Of a DNA stretch of 64,000 nt, positions 37,347 through 45,915 are shown piece by piece; the first letter of the stretch is position 1; every line of letters starts with the position of its first letter. The notes under the pieces were generated by a model. That model searched no databases. It had not been told where the DNA came from and saw only the letters and a program-made list of their open reading frames with translations. The stretch is from assembly GCA_017428085.1 (NCBI GenBank), contig JAFRRP010000025.1, positions 62,001 to 126,000 on the forward strand, given 5' to 3'. Source of the stretch: Clostridia bacterium. GTDB taxonomy: Bacteria; Bacillota; Clostridia; Oscillospirales; Acutalibacteraceae. A program made the translations under genes and the position numbers.

Positions 37347-37841
37347 TTAATACGAGAGCTCCGCGTGAAGCAGCCGGTACATTTCATACCCGTTATACTG
37401 ATAGGTATCGAACACGCCGTAAACGGTTATTTCCGTGCGTTCCGGCGGGTATGCTTCCGGATACGGATAGCTGTTGTCCGTTTTAAATTCCAGACTTTGC
37501 GAACAGCAGGCCGTTTCATCCATAATATAACACACAAAAAATTCTCTGTCATTCTCCGCTGCGTGAGCAAAGACGCCGCGCAGCTTTACCGTTTTGCCGA
37601 TGTAATCCTCCGGGCGCAGCATCATATTGGAAAGCTGTACGTAGGCCATCTGCTTTGTCATCCCGGTCATGTCGATTTCCGCTTTTTTATCGGTCAGGTC
37701 GACGTTCGGCACGGTGACCGGCGATCCATTTGCGGCGGTATCGTCAGAAAAAACGGCGTCGGTCGCCGTCACAGCATTGTTTGAGGCGCATGATGACAGA
37801 AGGATCACGACAGCCAGCAGCCCCGGCAGCCATTTTTTCAA
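37347..37841 (-). CDS. Secreted lipoprotein of unknown function
   Basis: 164 aa from a TTG at 37841, giving 'MKKWLPGLLAVVILLSSCAS': Lys-rich start, hydrophobic core and lipobox LSSC with Cys18. AAGGA precedes it at the end of the neighbouring gene. The mature part has 'MAYVQLSNMMLRPEDYIGKTVKLRGVF' and 'TEITVYGVFDTYQ', which resembles an OB-like beta-barrel. Not recognised further. It starts 5 bases after the gamma-carbonic anhydrase stop, so the pair is co-transcribed. Confidence 0.72.
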   Translation of the reverse strand: MKKWLPGLLAVVILLSSCASNNAVTATDAVFSDDTAANGSPVTVPNVDLTDKKAEIDMTGMTKQMAYVQLSNMMLRPEDYIGKTVKLRGVFAHAAENDREFFVCYIMDETACCSQSLEFKTDNSYPYPEAYPPERTEITVYGVFDTYQYNGYEMYRLLHAELSY

Positions 37842-37846
37842 GCGGA

Positions 37847-38353
37847 TCAGTCCTTTTTGAATTCTTTGGCCAGCTTTTGGTATTCCAGCGCGGACATGCG
37901 GTTGCTCATGATCTGCGCGGGGGTCAATTCTTTGGTCACCTTCGCCGGCATCCCCAGTACAAGGGAATTGGCGGGGATCTCGGTTCTTGACGTCACTAAC
38001 GCTCCTGCGCCGATGATGCAGTTGTCTCCGATCACCGCGCCGTCCAGTACGGTGGCGCCCATGCCCACCAGCACGTTGTTGCCGATGGTGGCGCCGTGAA
38101 TGATGGCGCTGTGTCCCACTGTCACGTTGTCGCCGATCACAGCGGGGGCGTTGGCCCCAACGTGAACAACGGCGTTGTCCTGTATATTGGAGTTGTTGCC
38201 CACGGTGATGGGCTGCAGGTCGCCCCGTAGTACCGCGCCGAACCATACGGAGGCGTTTTTTCCGATGGTGACCTTCCCGGCCACGGTGGCGTTTTCCGCG
38301 ATAAATGCGCTTTCGTCGATCACGGGTTCGTGATCCTGATAGGAAACGATCAT
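37847..38353 (-). CDS. Gamma-carbonic anhydrase family protein
   Basis: 168 aa from the ATG at 38353 with AAGGATG upstream. A left-handed beta-helix of hexapeptide repeats ('VAGKVTIGKNASVWFGAVLRGD') carries the three metal His in 'VVHVG' and 'GHSAIIHGATIG'. The C-terminal helix is 'ALEYQKLAKEFKKD'. It may hydrate CO2, though many members of this family are not shown to be active. It is divergent from the ketopantoate-reductase-like gene. Confidence 0.9.
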   Translation of the reverse strand: MIVSYQDHEPVIDESAFIAENATVAGKVTIGKNASVWFGAVLRGDLQPITVGNNSNIQDNAVVHVGANAPAVIGDNVTVGHSAIIHGATIGNNVLVGMGATVLDGAVIGDNCIIGAGALVTSRTEIPANSLVLGMPAKVTKELTPAQIMSNRMSALEYQKLAKEFKKD

Positions 38354-38381
38354 TTTTCCGTCATCCTTTACGGTTAATCTC

Positions 38382-38410
38382 TTGACATATCCTGTAAGAT
38401 GTTTTATGCT
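38382..38410 (+). promoter_or_regulatory. Promoter of the ketopantoate-reductase-like gene
   Basis: TTGACA (38382-38387), 17-bp spacer, TATGCT (38405-38410). Confidence 0.72.
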
Positions 38411-38449
38411 TGCAGGTGTGCGAATACAGTTTTGAAAGGGGAAGCTGTC

Positions 38450-39457
38450 ATGAAAATCATTCTTGTAGGCGCAGGCTCCATCGGCGGTACCACCGCCACC
38501 ATGATGAAGGAAAAGGGCTATGATGTGGAGATCGTGGAGGCAAACGCGCAGCGCGCGGAAAAGATCCGCACGGAAGGCATCACCCTGACCGGCGCGCTCG
38601 GCGAACATAACCAAATATTTACCGTCTATAACGATATCGACGAACTGACGGAGCTGTACGACGTGTGTATCATCGCCACCAAGTATTTTGCGCTGTCCGC
38701 CGTCGCGCAGAAAATGATCCCGCACGTCCGGCACGAGGGGCTGTTCGTCAATATGCAGAACGGTATCTGCACCGGCATCCTTGCGGACGCTGTCGGTTCG
38801 GATAAGGCGGTAGGCTGCATGATCGGTTTCGGGGCGACCATGCTGCCCAACGGCGACGTCAACGTCACAAGCTCCGGCGAGCTGAAGATCGGCCGCGTCA
38901 ACGGCGTCGTGGACGACAAGGTGAAGGAGCTGGCGGAGATCTACTGCGCGCTGCTGCCTACCAAAGCGGTCGACAATATCGACGCGCAGTTGTTTTCCAA
39001 GCTCATCATTAATTCCTGTATCAATTCCATCGCGGCTCTTACCGGCCAGACCGTCGGCGTGATGCTCAGCGAGGAACGCGCCAAGGATATCTTTCTGGAG
39101 ATCGCCCGCGAGGCTACCCGCCTTTCCAAGAAAATGGGCCTGAAGGTGCCGCCCTATGCCAAGGTACTGAATTATAATCTTCTGATGATCTCCAACGCCG
39201 CCTGGTTCAACAAGATCGCCAAGCTGCTGGTCACCATCGTGGGCAAGCGGTTCGGCGACGTGCGGCCTTCCACGTTACAGTCTCTTGACAGGGGAGAAAT
39301 CACCGAAATTGATATCTTTAACGGATATATCGCCAAAAAGGGCGACGAATACGGCGTTCCTACTCCGGTGAATCATCAGATCACCGAGTTTATCCATAAG
39401 ATCGAGCGCGGCGAGGAAGTATCGTCGATGGAGAATTTGAAGAGGATAGAGCTGTAA
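38450..39457 (+). CDS. Ketopantoate reductase family protein (PanE/ApbA-like)
   Basis: 335 aa from the ATG at 38450 (GAAAGGGG upstream; it lies after the predicted transcript start, unlike earlier in-frame codons). The Rossmann motif is 'ILVGAGSIGGTTATMMKEKG'; 'KYFALSAVAQKMIPHV' and 'QNGICTGILADAVGSDKAVGCMIGFGATM' are family motifs, and 'DAQLFSKLIINSCINSIAALTG' holds the catalytic Lys. It reduces a 2-oxo acid with NADPH; pantoate synthesis is not certain without panB/panC nearby. Confidence 0.85.
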   Translation: MKIILVGAGSIGGTTATMMKEKGYDVEIVEANAQRAEKIRTEGITLTGALGEHNQIFTVYNDIDELTELYDVCIIATKYFALSAVAQKMIPHVRHEGLFVNMQNGICTGILADAVGSDKAVGCMIGFGATMLPNGDVNVTSSGELKIGRVNGVVDDKVKELAEIYCALLPTKAVDNIDAQLFSKLIINSCINSIAALTGQTVGVMLSEERAKDIFLEIAREATRLSKKMGLKVPPYAKVLNYNLLMISNAAWFNKIAKLLVTIVGKRFGDVRPSTLQSLDRGEITEIDIFNGYIAKKGDEYGVPTPVNHQITEFIHKIERGEEVSSMENLKRIEL

Positions 39458-39481
39458 GTTTCAAGTTGTAAGTTTTAAGAT
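39454..39481 (+). repeat. Heptad array at the reductase stop
   Basis: GTAAGTT, TCAAGTT, GTAAGTT, TTAAGAT in register. The stop TAA (39455-39457) is part of the first unit. Confidence 0.85.
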
Positions 39482-39486
39482 GTTCG

Positions 39487-39514
39487 GACTTGCAACTTAT
39501 AACTTACAACTTAC
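39487..39514 (-). repeat. Mirrored heptad array at the facing stop
   Basis: On the minus strand GTAAGTT, GTAAGTT, ATAAGTT, GCAAGTC. The TAA of the 160-aa gene (39511-39513) is in the first unit. With the array at 39454-39481 it forms an inverted repeat matching at 21 of 26 positions. Confidence 0.85.
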
Positions 39515-39993
39515 TCTTCCTCTTCCGGCTCTTCCTCTGCATCTGCGTAGATCCGGTCCTGATTGGTGAAGAACAGCAGCTGGTCCAGTTTTTTGCCCAG
39601 CGTCTTTTCGCTGGCGGCGCTCATCAGCGGGAACATTTTTCCTTCGATCACGGTGTTGATGGCGGCAAAGTCCATCAGGATCGCCAGTTGATTTTTGAAA
39701 AACGCCGGGTCCTTATCGGCGAAAAACGCGTCGTCGATCTCCCTGATCTCCGCGCCGCTCAGCGACATATCGCTGTTATACTGTTTCACGTTTTTCGCCA
39801 TGCATTTCTGCATGACAGTAAACAACTGCTCTTTGTCGTCGCTTTTCATGGCGTTGGCAAGGGCGGTCGTTTTCATTTGAAGCTTAAAGCTGAGGTGGCA
39901 CGTTTTTACGATGGCTTTTGCCAGCTTTGCCAGCTCCGGATTGATGGCTTCGGGAACCCAGGGTTCTCCGTTCTTGACGTAGAAATAACTCAT
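39511..39993 (-). CDS. Unknown cytoplasmic protein
   Basis: 160 aa, not recognised. Mostly helical ('PELAKLAKAIVKTCHLSFKLQMKTTALANAM'), no membrane span or signal peptide, and an acidic tail 'DAEEEPEEEE'. It has its own promoter and a plausible binding site (AGGAAAA) before the ATG. It converges on the reductase gene with a repeat-filled gap. Confidence 0.75.
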   Translation of the reverse strand: MSYFYVKNGEPWVPEAINPELAKLAKAIVKTCHLSFKLQMKTTALANAMKSDDKEQLFTVMQKCMAKNVKQYNSDMSLSGAEIREIDDAFFADKDPAFFKNQLAILMDFAAINTVIEGKMFPLMSAASEKTLGKKLDQLLFFTNQDRIYADAEEEPEEEE

Positions 39994-40030
39994 TGTTTTT
40001 TTCCTGCTTTTCTTTATTTATTACTTTACC

Positions 40031-40059
40031 ATCATAATGTAACGGCATTGAAAAGTCAA
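40031..40059 (-). promoter_or_regulatory. Promoter of the 160-aa gene
   Basis: Minus strand TTGACT (40054-40059), 17-bp spacer, TATGAT (40031-40036). Confidence 0.78.
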
Positions 40060-40093
40060 TTCTTTTTCCATTATTTGTTTTACGAAAAAAGTA

Positions 40094-40122
40094 TTGATTA
40101 TCTGTTTGGATTATAGTATAAT
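40094..40122 (+). promoter_or_regulatory. Promoter of the dockerin protein gene
   Basis: TTGATT (40094-40099), 17-bp spacer, TATAAT (40117-40122), divergent from the promoter at 40031-40059. Confidence 0.85.
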
Positions 40123-40165
40123 ATTTGCAATCATATCGTTGAATACGAATTGGAGGTCATGCTCT

Positions 40166-41182
40166 GTGAAATATAAAAGACTGTTAAGCTTCCTGCTGGC
40201 GGCGGTTATACTGTTTACGGCGGCGCCGTTTGCGTTTGCCGCTTCCGCAACGGGCGACATGGATAACGACGGCGACGTGACGCCGGAGGACGCGCGCATC
40301 GCGCTGCGCTGCGCTGTAAAGCTGGAAGAACTGACGGCCTACCGTCTTTCCGCCGGCGATATCGACCTTGACGGTGATGTTACCGCGGCGGACGCTCGCC
40401 TGATCCTTCGGATGTCGATCGGTTTGCCCGTCAACGGAACGGATATTGCCGATCCCGTGAACGACGACCCGGCAAACGCATATTCCTCCCGATACGAGAC
40501 CTTTAAAAAGAAGCTGTACGAGGTGTCGCACCCGCTGCTTGGTACGTACAAAACGGTATTTTCCGTGGGTATCATGAAGAACTTCCAGAAGTGGTGCTGC
40601 TACTACACCATTCACGACGTGTTCCGTCCCACGCTGGAGCAGTGCGGTTATTCCGCGGCGGAGATCAACAAACTGGCTCCCAATAAATACACCAAATCGC
40701 AGCTTTCCAAAGCGCTCAAGGGCGGTCTCGGCATCAACTGGCCGGACGCGCTGATCCCCAGCGACATGGAATACTACGTTCCCTCGCTGCTGATGAATCA
40801 CTATTATAATAATCCGGATATCTGCACGGTTTATAATCTCTATGATTACTACGACGACGTGGTGGAGCAGCGGATGTATTACCGCGACGAGCGCGACGTG
40901 ACGAAATATCAGCCCAGGATCGGCGACGTGCTGTTCATGAGCAATAAAACGCGCACCTATGATAACGGTCATCCCACCATCGACCATACCGCGCAGATCA
41001 TCGAGGTCTATCCCAACGGCACGTTCCTGTGTACGGAGGGCAGTATCATTGAGGACGCGGAAGGCGACGGCATCGCCAAGGTCCGCGAGCGCACCTATCA
41101 TTATAATCCCACCGTCGGAACCTACGAATTTGATTATAATAATATCATTATCGTGCTGACGGCAGTTCGCCCGTATCTCTGA
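40166..41182 (+). CDS. Secreted dockerin protein with a CHAP/NlpC-like C-terminal domain
   Basis: 338 aa from the GTG at 40166 (TGGAGGTC upstream). A signal peptide (residues 1-25, 'LLAAVILFTAAPFAFA') is followed at once by two calcium-binding dockerin repeats: 'GDMDNDGDVTPEDARIALR' (30-48) and 'GDIDLDGDVTAADARLILR' (64-82). After a short linker comes a domain with Cys144/Cys145 in 'KWCCYYTIHD', 'RIGDVLFMSN', His274 in 'TIDHTAQIIEV' and Glu291 in 'CTEGS'. The order Cys, GDV, His, E/N is that of papain-like CHAP/NlpC-P60 peptidases. Dockerins are more often at the C-terminus. No cohesin is in the window. Confidence 0.8.
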   Translation: MKYKRLLSFLLAAVILFTAAPFAFAASATGDMDNDGDVTPEDARIALRCAVKLEELTAYRLSAGDIDLDGDVTAADARLILRMSIGLPVNGTDIADPVNDDPANAYSSRYETFKKKLYEVSHPLLGTYKTVFSVGIMKNFQKWCCYYTIHDVFRPTLEQCGYSAAEINKLAPNKYTKSQLSKALKGGLGINWPDALIPSDMEYYVPSLLMNHYYNNPDICTVYNLYDYYDDVVEQRMYYRDERDVTKYQPRIGDVLFMSNKTRTYDNGHPTIDHTAQIIEVYPNGTFLCTEGSIIEDAEGDGIAKVRERTYHYNPTVGTYEFDYNNIIIVLTAVRPYL

Positions 41183-41203
41183 TCGCCAATTGACAAAAAC
41201 AAC

Positions 41204-41240
41204 ACTCCCGGACGTTCAACCCGCCCGGGAGTTATTGTAT
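41204..41240 (+). terminator. Terminator of the dockerin gene
   Basis: ACTCCCGG / CCGGGAGT stem with a 13-base loop, followed by the weak T-run TTATTGTAT. Confidence 0.72.
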
Positions 41241-41306
41241 CCTGTCCTGCAAGTGTCATAAAAAACGAATCGCCGGTCACTGACCACAATCGACTATTAA
41301 AAAACG

Positions 41307-41327
41307 AAGAACTAAGAACTAAGAACT
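41307..41327. repeat. Heptad array AAGAACT x3
   Basis: Three exact copies of AAGAACT, ending 2 bases before the sugar transferase stop (CTA at 41330-41332, a minus-strand TAG). Read from the gene the units are GTAGTTC, TTAGTTC, TTAGTTC. Confidence 0.85.
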
Positions 41328-41329
41328 AC

Positions 41330-41989
41330 CTACTCTTTCTTTCCCTCTACGATATCGTTCCCCTTCAGCACGCCGAAAAAGGTTTTGAAAACGATTTTGG
41401 CGTCAAGGCGAAAGCTGACGTTACACAGGTATTCTTCGTCGTATCTGACCTTTGTCGACGCATCCAGACGGTCTCTTCCGTTGATCTGGGCCAGACCGGA
41501 AATGCCGGGCCTCAGCAGATAGACGCCGCGCTTCATCCGTTCCTCGTGGATATCGTTTTCTTCCGGGATCAGCGGCCGGGGGCCGATAAAGCTCATATCG
41601 CCCTTCAATACATTGAAAAGCTGCGGCAGTTCGTCAAGGCTTGTCTTTCGCAGTATCTTCCCCAGCGGAGTGATATATTTGTCCGCGTCCTTAAAATCCG
41701 GGGTAGCGCAGTTGTGTGGCGCGTCTTTTCGCATGGTGCGGAATTTGTAGCAATTGAACGGTTTGCCGTTCCTGCCGATCCGCTGCTGTGAAAAGATGGC
41801 AGGGCCGCGGCTGGAGACCGTCACCAGAATGCCGATCACGCAGCTCGGTACGGCGCCCGGCACCATCAGCAACAGGGCGAAGAAACAATCCATCGCCCTT
41901 TTGCATTTACTATAACGGATAAACTGTTTGGTCGGGGTAAAAGGCGCGGTAGCGCCTTCTTCCATCGGCGATTTCTGTTCGGGATCCAT
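41330..41989 (-). CDS. Bacterial sugar transferase (polyprenyl-phosphate type)
   Basis: 219 aa from the ATG at 41989, which has AGGAGAAG in front (an in-frame ATG 18 bases earlier lacks one). One span ('CFFALLLMVPGAVPSCVIGILVTVSS'), then 'QQRIGRNGKPFNCYKFRTMRKDA', 'LRKTSLDELPQLFNVLKGDMSFIGPRPLIP' and 'RPGISGLAQINGRD', the signature of phosphoglycosyl transferases such as WcaJ/EpsL. It would load the first sugar phosphate onto undecaprenyl phosphate for a surface glycan. No other glycan synthesis genes are adjacent. Confidence 0.93.
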   Translation of the reverse strand: MDPEQKSPMEEGATAPFTPTKQFIRYSKCKRAMDCFFALLLMVPGAVPSCVIGILVTVSSRGPAIFSQQRIGRNGKPFNCYKFRTMRKDAPHNCATPDFKDADKYITPLGKILRKTSLDELPQLFNVLKGDMSFIGPRPLIPEENDIHEERMKRGVYLLRPGISGLAQINGRDRLDASTKVRYDEEYLCNVSFRLDAKIVFKTFFGVLKGNDIVEGKKE

Positions 41990-42142
41990 AACTTCTCCTG
42001 AATGCATATAACAGCTTGTTAGCTATTATATGCGAACTGGTGGAATTTGTCAATTCTTTTCGGAATATCCCGATCCGGATTCCAGATTGGATTGGTTTCA
42101 GGACGTTTTTTTATTGAAAAAAGTAATCTTTTTGCGTCGCTC

Positions 42143-42171
42143 TTGACAATTCGTCGCATAATTTATATTAT
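42143..42171 (+). promoter_or_regulatory. Promoter of murC
   Basis: TTGACA (42143-42148), 17-bp spacer, TATTAT (42166-42171). Confidence 0.82.
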
Positions 42172-42215
42172 ATGTTAATGTAACATAAAATCATGATAAA
42201 GACAGGTGAAATATC

Positions 42216-43598
42216 TTGACGGAGATAGATCGGCTCCTTGACACGGTCAAGCGCATCCATTTTATCGGCATCGGCGGTGCGGGCATGTGCCCGTTGGCGG
42301 AGATCCTGCATCAGAAGGGCTATCAGCTTTCCGGGTCGGACAATAACGAATCCGACACCCTCAACCGCATCCGCAAGCTCGGCATCCCGGTGGTGCTGGG
42401 GCAGAAGGCGGAGAACATCGGCGACGCGGAAATGGTAGTCTTCACCGCCGCGCTGCTGCCGGATAACCCGGAACTGTGCGCCGCAAGGGAGATGGGCGTT
42501 CCCACCTTTGAGCGTTCCAAGCTGTTCGGGGCGGTGACGCGCAAATTCGGCAACTGCATCGGCGTGTGCGGCACCCACGGCAAAACCACCACAACCTCCA
42601 TGCTGACGCATATGCTGCTGAAGGCGGGCGTGGATACCTCCGCCGTCATCGGCGGCAAGCTGCCCCTCATCGGCGCCAACGGCCGCGTTGGCACGGACGA
42701 CCTGCTGGTGTGCGAGGCCTGCGAGTTCGCCAATACCTTCCTCGATCTGTCGCCCACCGTGGCGGTGATCCTGAATATCGACGCGGACCATCTGGAGTTC
42801 TTCAAGACCATGGATAATCTGATCGCGTCGTTTACGAAATTCGCCTCGCTGGCGCGGGATGCCGTGATCTATAACGGCGACGACGAAAAGACCGTCCGCG
42901 CGGTGAACGCCTCCACGGCAACCAACCGCATCACTTTCGGCTTTACGGATCAAAACGACTGGTACGCGGAGAACATCGGTTTTAATCGTGGCGCTTTTCC
43001 GTATTTCGACTTGATGTATAAGGGCGAGAACAAGGGGCGCGTTTCGTTGAACGTGCCCGGTAAACACAACGTGCTGAACGCCTTGGCTGCCATCGCCGCG
43101 GCGGTCAACGCCGGCGCTGCGTTGGATAAGTGCGTCGAAAGCCTTTCTTCCTTCGGCGGCGCGGGCAGGCGTTTTGAGATCCTCGGCCATTACAACGGGA
43201 TCACGATCGCCGACGACTACGCGCATCATCCGGCGGAGCTGAAGGTCACGCTGGAGGCCGCTAAAAAGATGGAATACGACCGGGTTTGGGCTGTGTTCCA
43301 GCCCTTTACGTTCTCCCGCACCTATATGCTTCTGGATGACTTTGCCGACGTGCTGCAGATCGCCGACAAGGTGGTGATGACGGAGATCATGGGCAGCCGT
43401 GAGGTGAACACCTACGATATCCACACCGCCGATCTGGCGGCCAAGATCCCCGGCAGCGTGTGGTTCAGCACCTTCGACACGGTGGCGCAGTACCTCTACG
43501 AGAACGTCAAAAGCGGCGACCTGGTGATCACGCTGGGCTGCGGCGACGTGTATAAGGTGGCCAAGAAGCTGATCAAAAAGTATACTGAAGCGGAATAA
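42216..43598 (+). CDS. murC: UDP-N-acetylmuramate--L-alanine ligase MurC
   Basis: 460 aa, TTG start with AGGTGA upstream. 'HFIGIGGAGMCPLAEILHQKGYQLSGSD' is the N-terminal UDP-binding motif, 'GVCGTHGKTTTTSMLTHML' the ATP P-loop, 'EACEFANTFLDLSP' and 'NIDADHLEFF' Mg/substrate residues, and 'DDYAHHPAELKVTLEAAKK' the C-terminal MurC signature. It adds L-Ala to UDP-MurNAc in peptidoglycan synthesis in the cytoplasm. It is monocistronic, with its own terminator. Confidence 0.96.
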   Translation: MTEIDRLLDTVKRIHFIGIGGAGMCPLAEILHQKGYQLSGSDNNESDTLNRIRKLGIPVVLGQKAENIGDAEMVVFTAALLPDNPELCAAREMGVPTFERSKLFGAVTRKFGNCIGVCGTHGKTTTTSMLTHMLLKAGVDTSAVIGGKLPLIGANGRVGTDDLLVCEACEFANTFLDLSPTVAVILNIDADHLEFFKTMDNLIASFTKFASLARDAVIYNGDDEKTVRAVNASTATNRITFGFTDQNDWYAENIGFNRGAFPYFDLMYKGENKGRVSLNVPGKHNVLNALAAIAAAVNAGAALDKCVESLSSFGGAGRRFEILGHYNGITIADDYAHHPAELKVTLEAAKKMEYDRVWAVFQPFTFSRTYMLLDDFADVLQIADKVVMTEIMGSREVNTYDIHTADLAAKIPGSVWFSTFDTVAQYLYENVKSGDLVITLGCGDVYKVAKKLIKKYTEAE

Positions 43599-43605
43599 TA
43601 AGATG

Positions 43606-43636
43606 AACGCGCCCCTCCCGGAGCGCGTTTTCTTTT
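43606..43636 (+). terminator. Terminator of murC
   Basis: ACGCGC / GCGCGT stem (43607-43628) with a 10-base loop and the run TTTTCTTTT. It separates murC from the glycosidase gene and excludes the in-frame ATG at 43603 as its start. Confidence 0.85.
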
Positions 43637-43650
43637 GTATTGGAGAATCT

Positions 43651-45828
43651 ATGACTTGTACTGATATTTTCGGCGCGGCAAAATGGGTCGCGTTTGCGGA
43701 GGACGCCGTCAGCGTCCACGCGAGAAAGGCATTTACCGTCGGTTCCGACATAAAAAAAGCGGAGATCGCGATCATCGGCCTTGGCTTTTTTGAGCTGTAC
43801 CTGAACGGGAAAAAGGTCTCCGACGACCTGTTCCTGCCGCTGAATACGGATTTCCACGCCCGGCAACTCATGCGGGAGGACGGTCCCTTTGCGGAGGTGA
43901 CGCACCACCGCGTTTACGCGACAAGGTACGACGTGACGGGCTTTGTGACCGGCGGCAAAAACTGCCTCGGCGTGATGCTGGGCAACGGCTGGTACGCCGA
44001 CGATCATCAGGAGAAGTTCGGCGAAAAGAAGCTGATCTTTCGTCTGTCGCTGACCTGCGCCGACGGGCGCACGGAGGAGATCGTCTCCGACGAAGCGGTA
44101 AAATGGCGTCAGGGCTTTGTAGTCAAATACCGTCTGACGAAGGGCGAGACCCACGATTACCGCGGGTACGACGACCGCTGGGCCGCGGCTGATTTCGATG
44201 ATGCCGCGTGGGAAGCGGCCCATGCCTGTGATTTTCCGGAAACCGAATACGGCTTTTCCGAATGTCCTCCTGATCGGGTGGAGCGCGTGATCCATCCGGC
44301 TGTGATCCGCGAGGAGGAAAACGCCCGCGTGTATGATATCGGCCTCAATACCACCGGCACGCCGATTTTGAAGCTGACGGGCGGCGATGGGGAGACCGTC
44401 CGGGTGATCTTCGCAGAGGAAAAGACCGAAGACAACGACGTGGACGCGGACAACTGCTGCTGGGGGCAGATCTCGGAGTTCATTTCAGATGGCAGGGAAA
44501 GGGAAGTTCGCCTGCGGTTTACATGGAGCGCGGGACGCTATTTCAAAGTGATCGGCGGCGCGGAGGTGTTGGGCTTTGCCCGCATCTTCGCCGACGTGAA
44601 ACCGTCTTCTTCGTTTACGTCCTCCCATGAAACGCTCAACTGGCTGTTTAACGCCTTCGTGAATACCCAGCTCAGCAACATGCACGCGGGAATCCCGTCG
44701 GACTGTCCCCATCTGGAGCGCCGTGGCTATACCGGCGACGGCGAGCTGGCCGCCGACGCGGCGATGTTCACGTTGGATGCGCGGAAATTTTATGACAAAT
44801 GGATCCTTGATATTTCCGACTGTCAGGACCGGGTTTCCGGCCACGTGCAGTACACCGCGCCCTATACCCACAGCGGCGGCGGGCCCGGCGGCTGGGGCTG
44901 CGCCATCATCCATGTGCCCTTCGTCTATTGGCAGCACTACGGCGATATCGGCTGGATGAAGCGGCTTTACCCCCAAATGCTGGAATACTTCCGCTTTCTG
45001 GACGACCACTCGGAAAACGGACTGATCGTCTCCGACGTGCCCCATGAGTGGTGCCTTGGGGACTGGTGTACCGCCCGTGAGATCGCCATCCCTGCGCCCT
45101 TTGTCAATAACTATTTTTACATCCGTTCCATTGATGAGATCCTGACCTGCGCGAAAGCGTTGGAGCTTCCGGAACAGGACGTGTCTGAATTACGGGAAAA
45201 GAGGCATTTCCTGGCGGGTGTGCTCACGCGGGAGTATTATGATGCCTCCACCGGCGATTTTGCGGGCAATATCCAGGGAGCCAACGCCTTTGCCGTTGAT
45301 CTCGGTCTCGGCGACGAACGTACCTTTGCCAACCTCGCCGCGTTTTACGATGCGCTTGGCATGTTTGATACCGGCATCTTCGGCACGGATATCCTGACCC
45401 GCGTTTTATTCGCAAACGGCAGGGGAGACCTTGCCTTCCGCCTGCTGACCTCCGACGGCGAGTTCTCCTTTGATCGAATCCGGCAGGCCGGTTCCACCAC
45501 ACTGTGGGAGTACTGGACCGGTCGTCGTTCCCACTCACATCCCATGTTCGGCGCGGTCGTCGCTTATCTGTTCCGTTATCTGCTGGGCGTCCGGCTGCCG
45601 TCGGATGGCGGTACGTTTTATCTGGAGCCGGTTTGGCCCGGCTGCGACGCGTTCTTTTCCGGCAGCGCCGAGGTCCCCGGCGGGACCGTGCGCGTCTCTG
45701 TCGTCTATGAGGGCGACAACGCCCGGTTTACCGTCGAAACGCCCTGCGAAACAGAGCTTCGCTTCGGCGGAAAGAGTTATCCTTTGAAAACAGGAACCAA
45801 CGAAATCACCGCCGATCGTCAGGCGTGA
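43651..45828 (+). CDS. GH78-type alpha-L-rhamnosidase
   Basis: 725 aa from the ATG at 43651 (TTGGAG 6 bases upstream, just after the murC terminator). N-terminal beta-sandwich domains ('GLGFFELYLNGKKVSDDLFLP', 'MLGNGWY') precede the (alpha/alpha)6 catalytic domain with 'DCPHLERRGYTGDGELAADAAMF' (Asp of the TGD motif is the acid) and 'TLWEYWTGRRSHSHPMFG'. The C-terminal beta domain follows. No signal peptide, so it acts on imported rhamnosides. Substrate specificity beyond the family is inferred. Confidence 0.87.
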   Translation: MTCTDIFGAAKWVAFAEDAVSVHARKAFTVGSDIKKAEIAIIGLGFFELYLNGKKVSDDLFLPLNTDFHARQLMREDGPFAEVTHHRVYATRYDVTGFVTGGKNCLGVMLGNGWYADDHQEKFGEKKLIFRLSLTCADGRTEEIVSDEAVKWRQGFVVKYRLTKGETHDYRGYDDRWAAADFDDAAWEAAHACDFPETEYGFSECPPDRVERVIHPAVIREEENARVYDIGLNTTGTPILKLTGGDGETVRVIFAEEKTEDNDVDADNCCWGQISEFISDGREREVRLRFTWSAGRYFKVIGGAEVLGFARIFADVKPSSSFTSSHETLNWLFNAFVNTQLSNMHAGIPSDCPHLERRGYTGDGELAADAAMFTLDARKFYDKWILDISDCQDRVSGHVQYTAPYTHSGGGPGGWGCAIIHVPFVYWQHYGDIGWMKRLYPQMLEYFRFLDDHSENGLIVSDVPHEWCLGDWCTAREIAIPAPFVNNYFYIRSIDEILTCAKALELPEQDVSELREKRHFLAGVLTREYYDASTGDFAGNIQGANAFAVDLGLGDERTFANLAAFYDALGMFDTGIFGTDILTRVLFANGRGDLAFRLLTSDGEFSFDRIRQAGSTTLWEYWTGRRSHSHPMFGAVVAYLFRYLLGVRLPSDGGTFYLEPVWPGCDAFFSGSAEVPGGTVRVSVVYEGDNARFTVETPCETELRFGGKSYPLKTGTNEITADRQA

Positions 45829-45851
45829 GAGCATTTGCTTTTGATTTGCAT

Positions 45852-45877
45852 TTCATGGGATCGCCCGGAGAACTTCT
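45852..45877. repeat. 26-bp repeat element, copy 1
   Basis: Contains CCGGAGAACTTCT preceded by TTCATGGGATCGC. It matches 23 of 26 positions with 47494-47519 in the same orientation, and it abuts the heptad array at 45874-45915. Confidence 0.75.
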
Positions 45878-45915
45878 CACGTCTCACGACTCACGACCGG
45901 CGACTCAAGACCGGC
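45874..45915. repeat. Heptad array across the YolD-like stop
   Basis: Six 7-mers in register: TTCTCAC, GTCTCAC, GACTCAC, GACCGGC, GACTCAA, GACCGGC. The YolD-like TGA (45877-45879 on the minus strand) is in the first unit, and the array encodes the gene's last dozen residues. Confidence 0.8.

Noticed and set aside
39454..39514. Possible simple terminator only
   Set aside because: The arms are built of 7-bp units with mismatches, lack a T-run, and the same design occurs at other stops where only one arm exists.
40166..41182. Evidence for a cellulosome
   Set aside because: One dockerin protein without cohesin, scaffoldin or cellulase genes in the window is not enough; many gut Clostridia have isolated dockerins.
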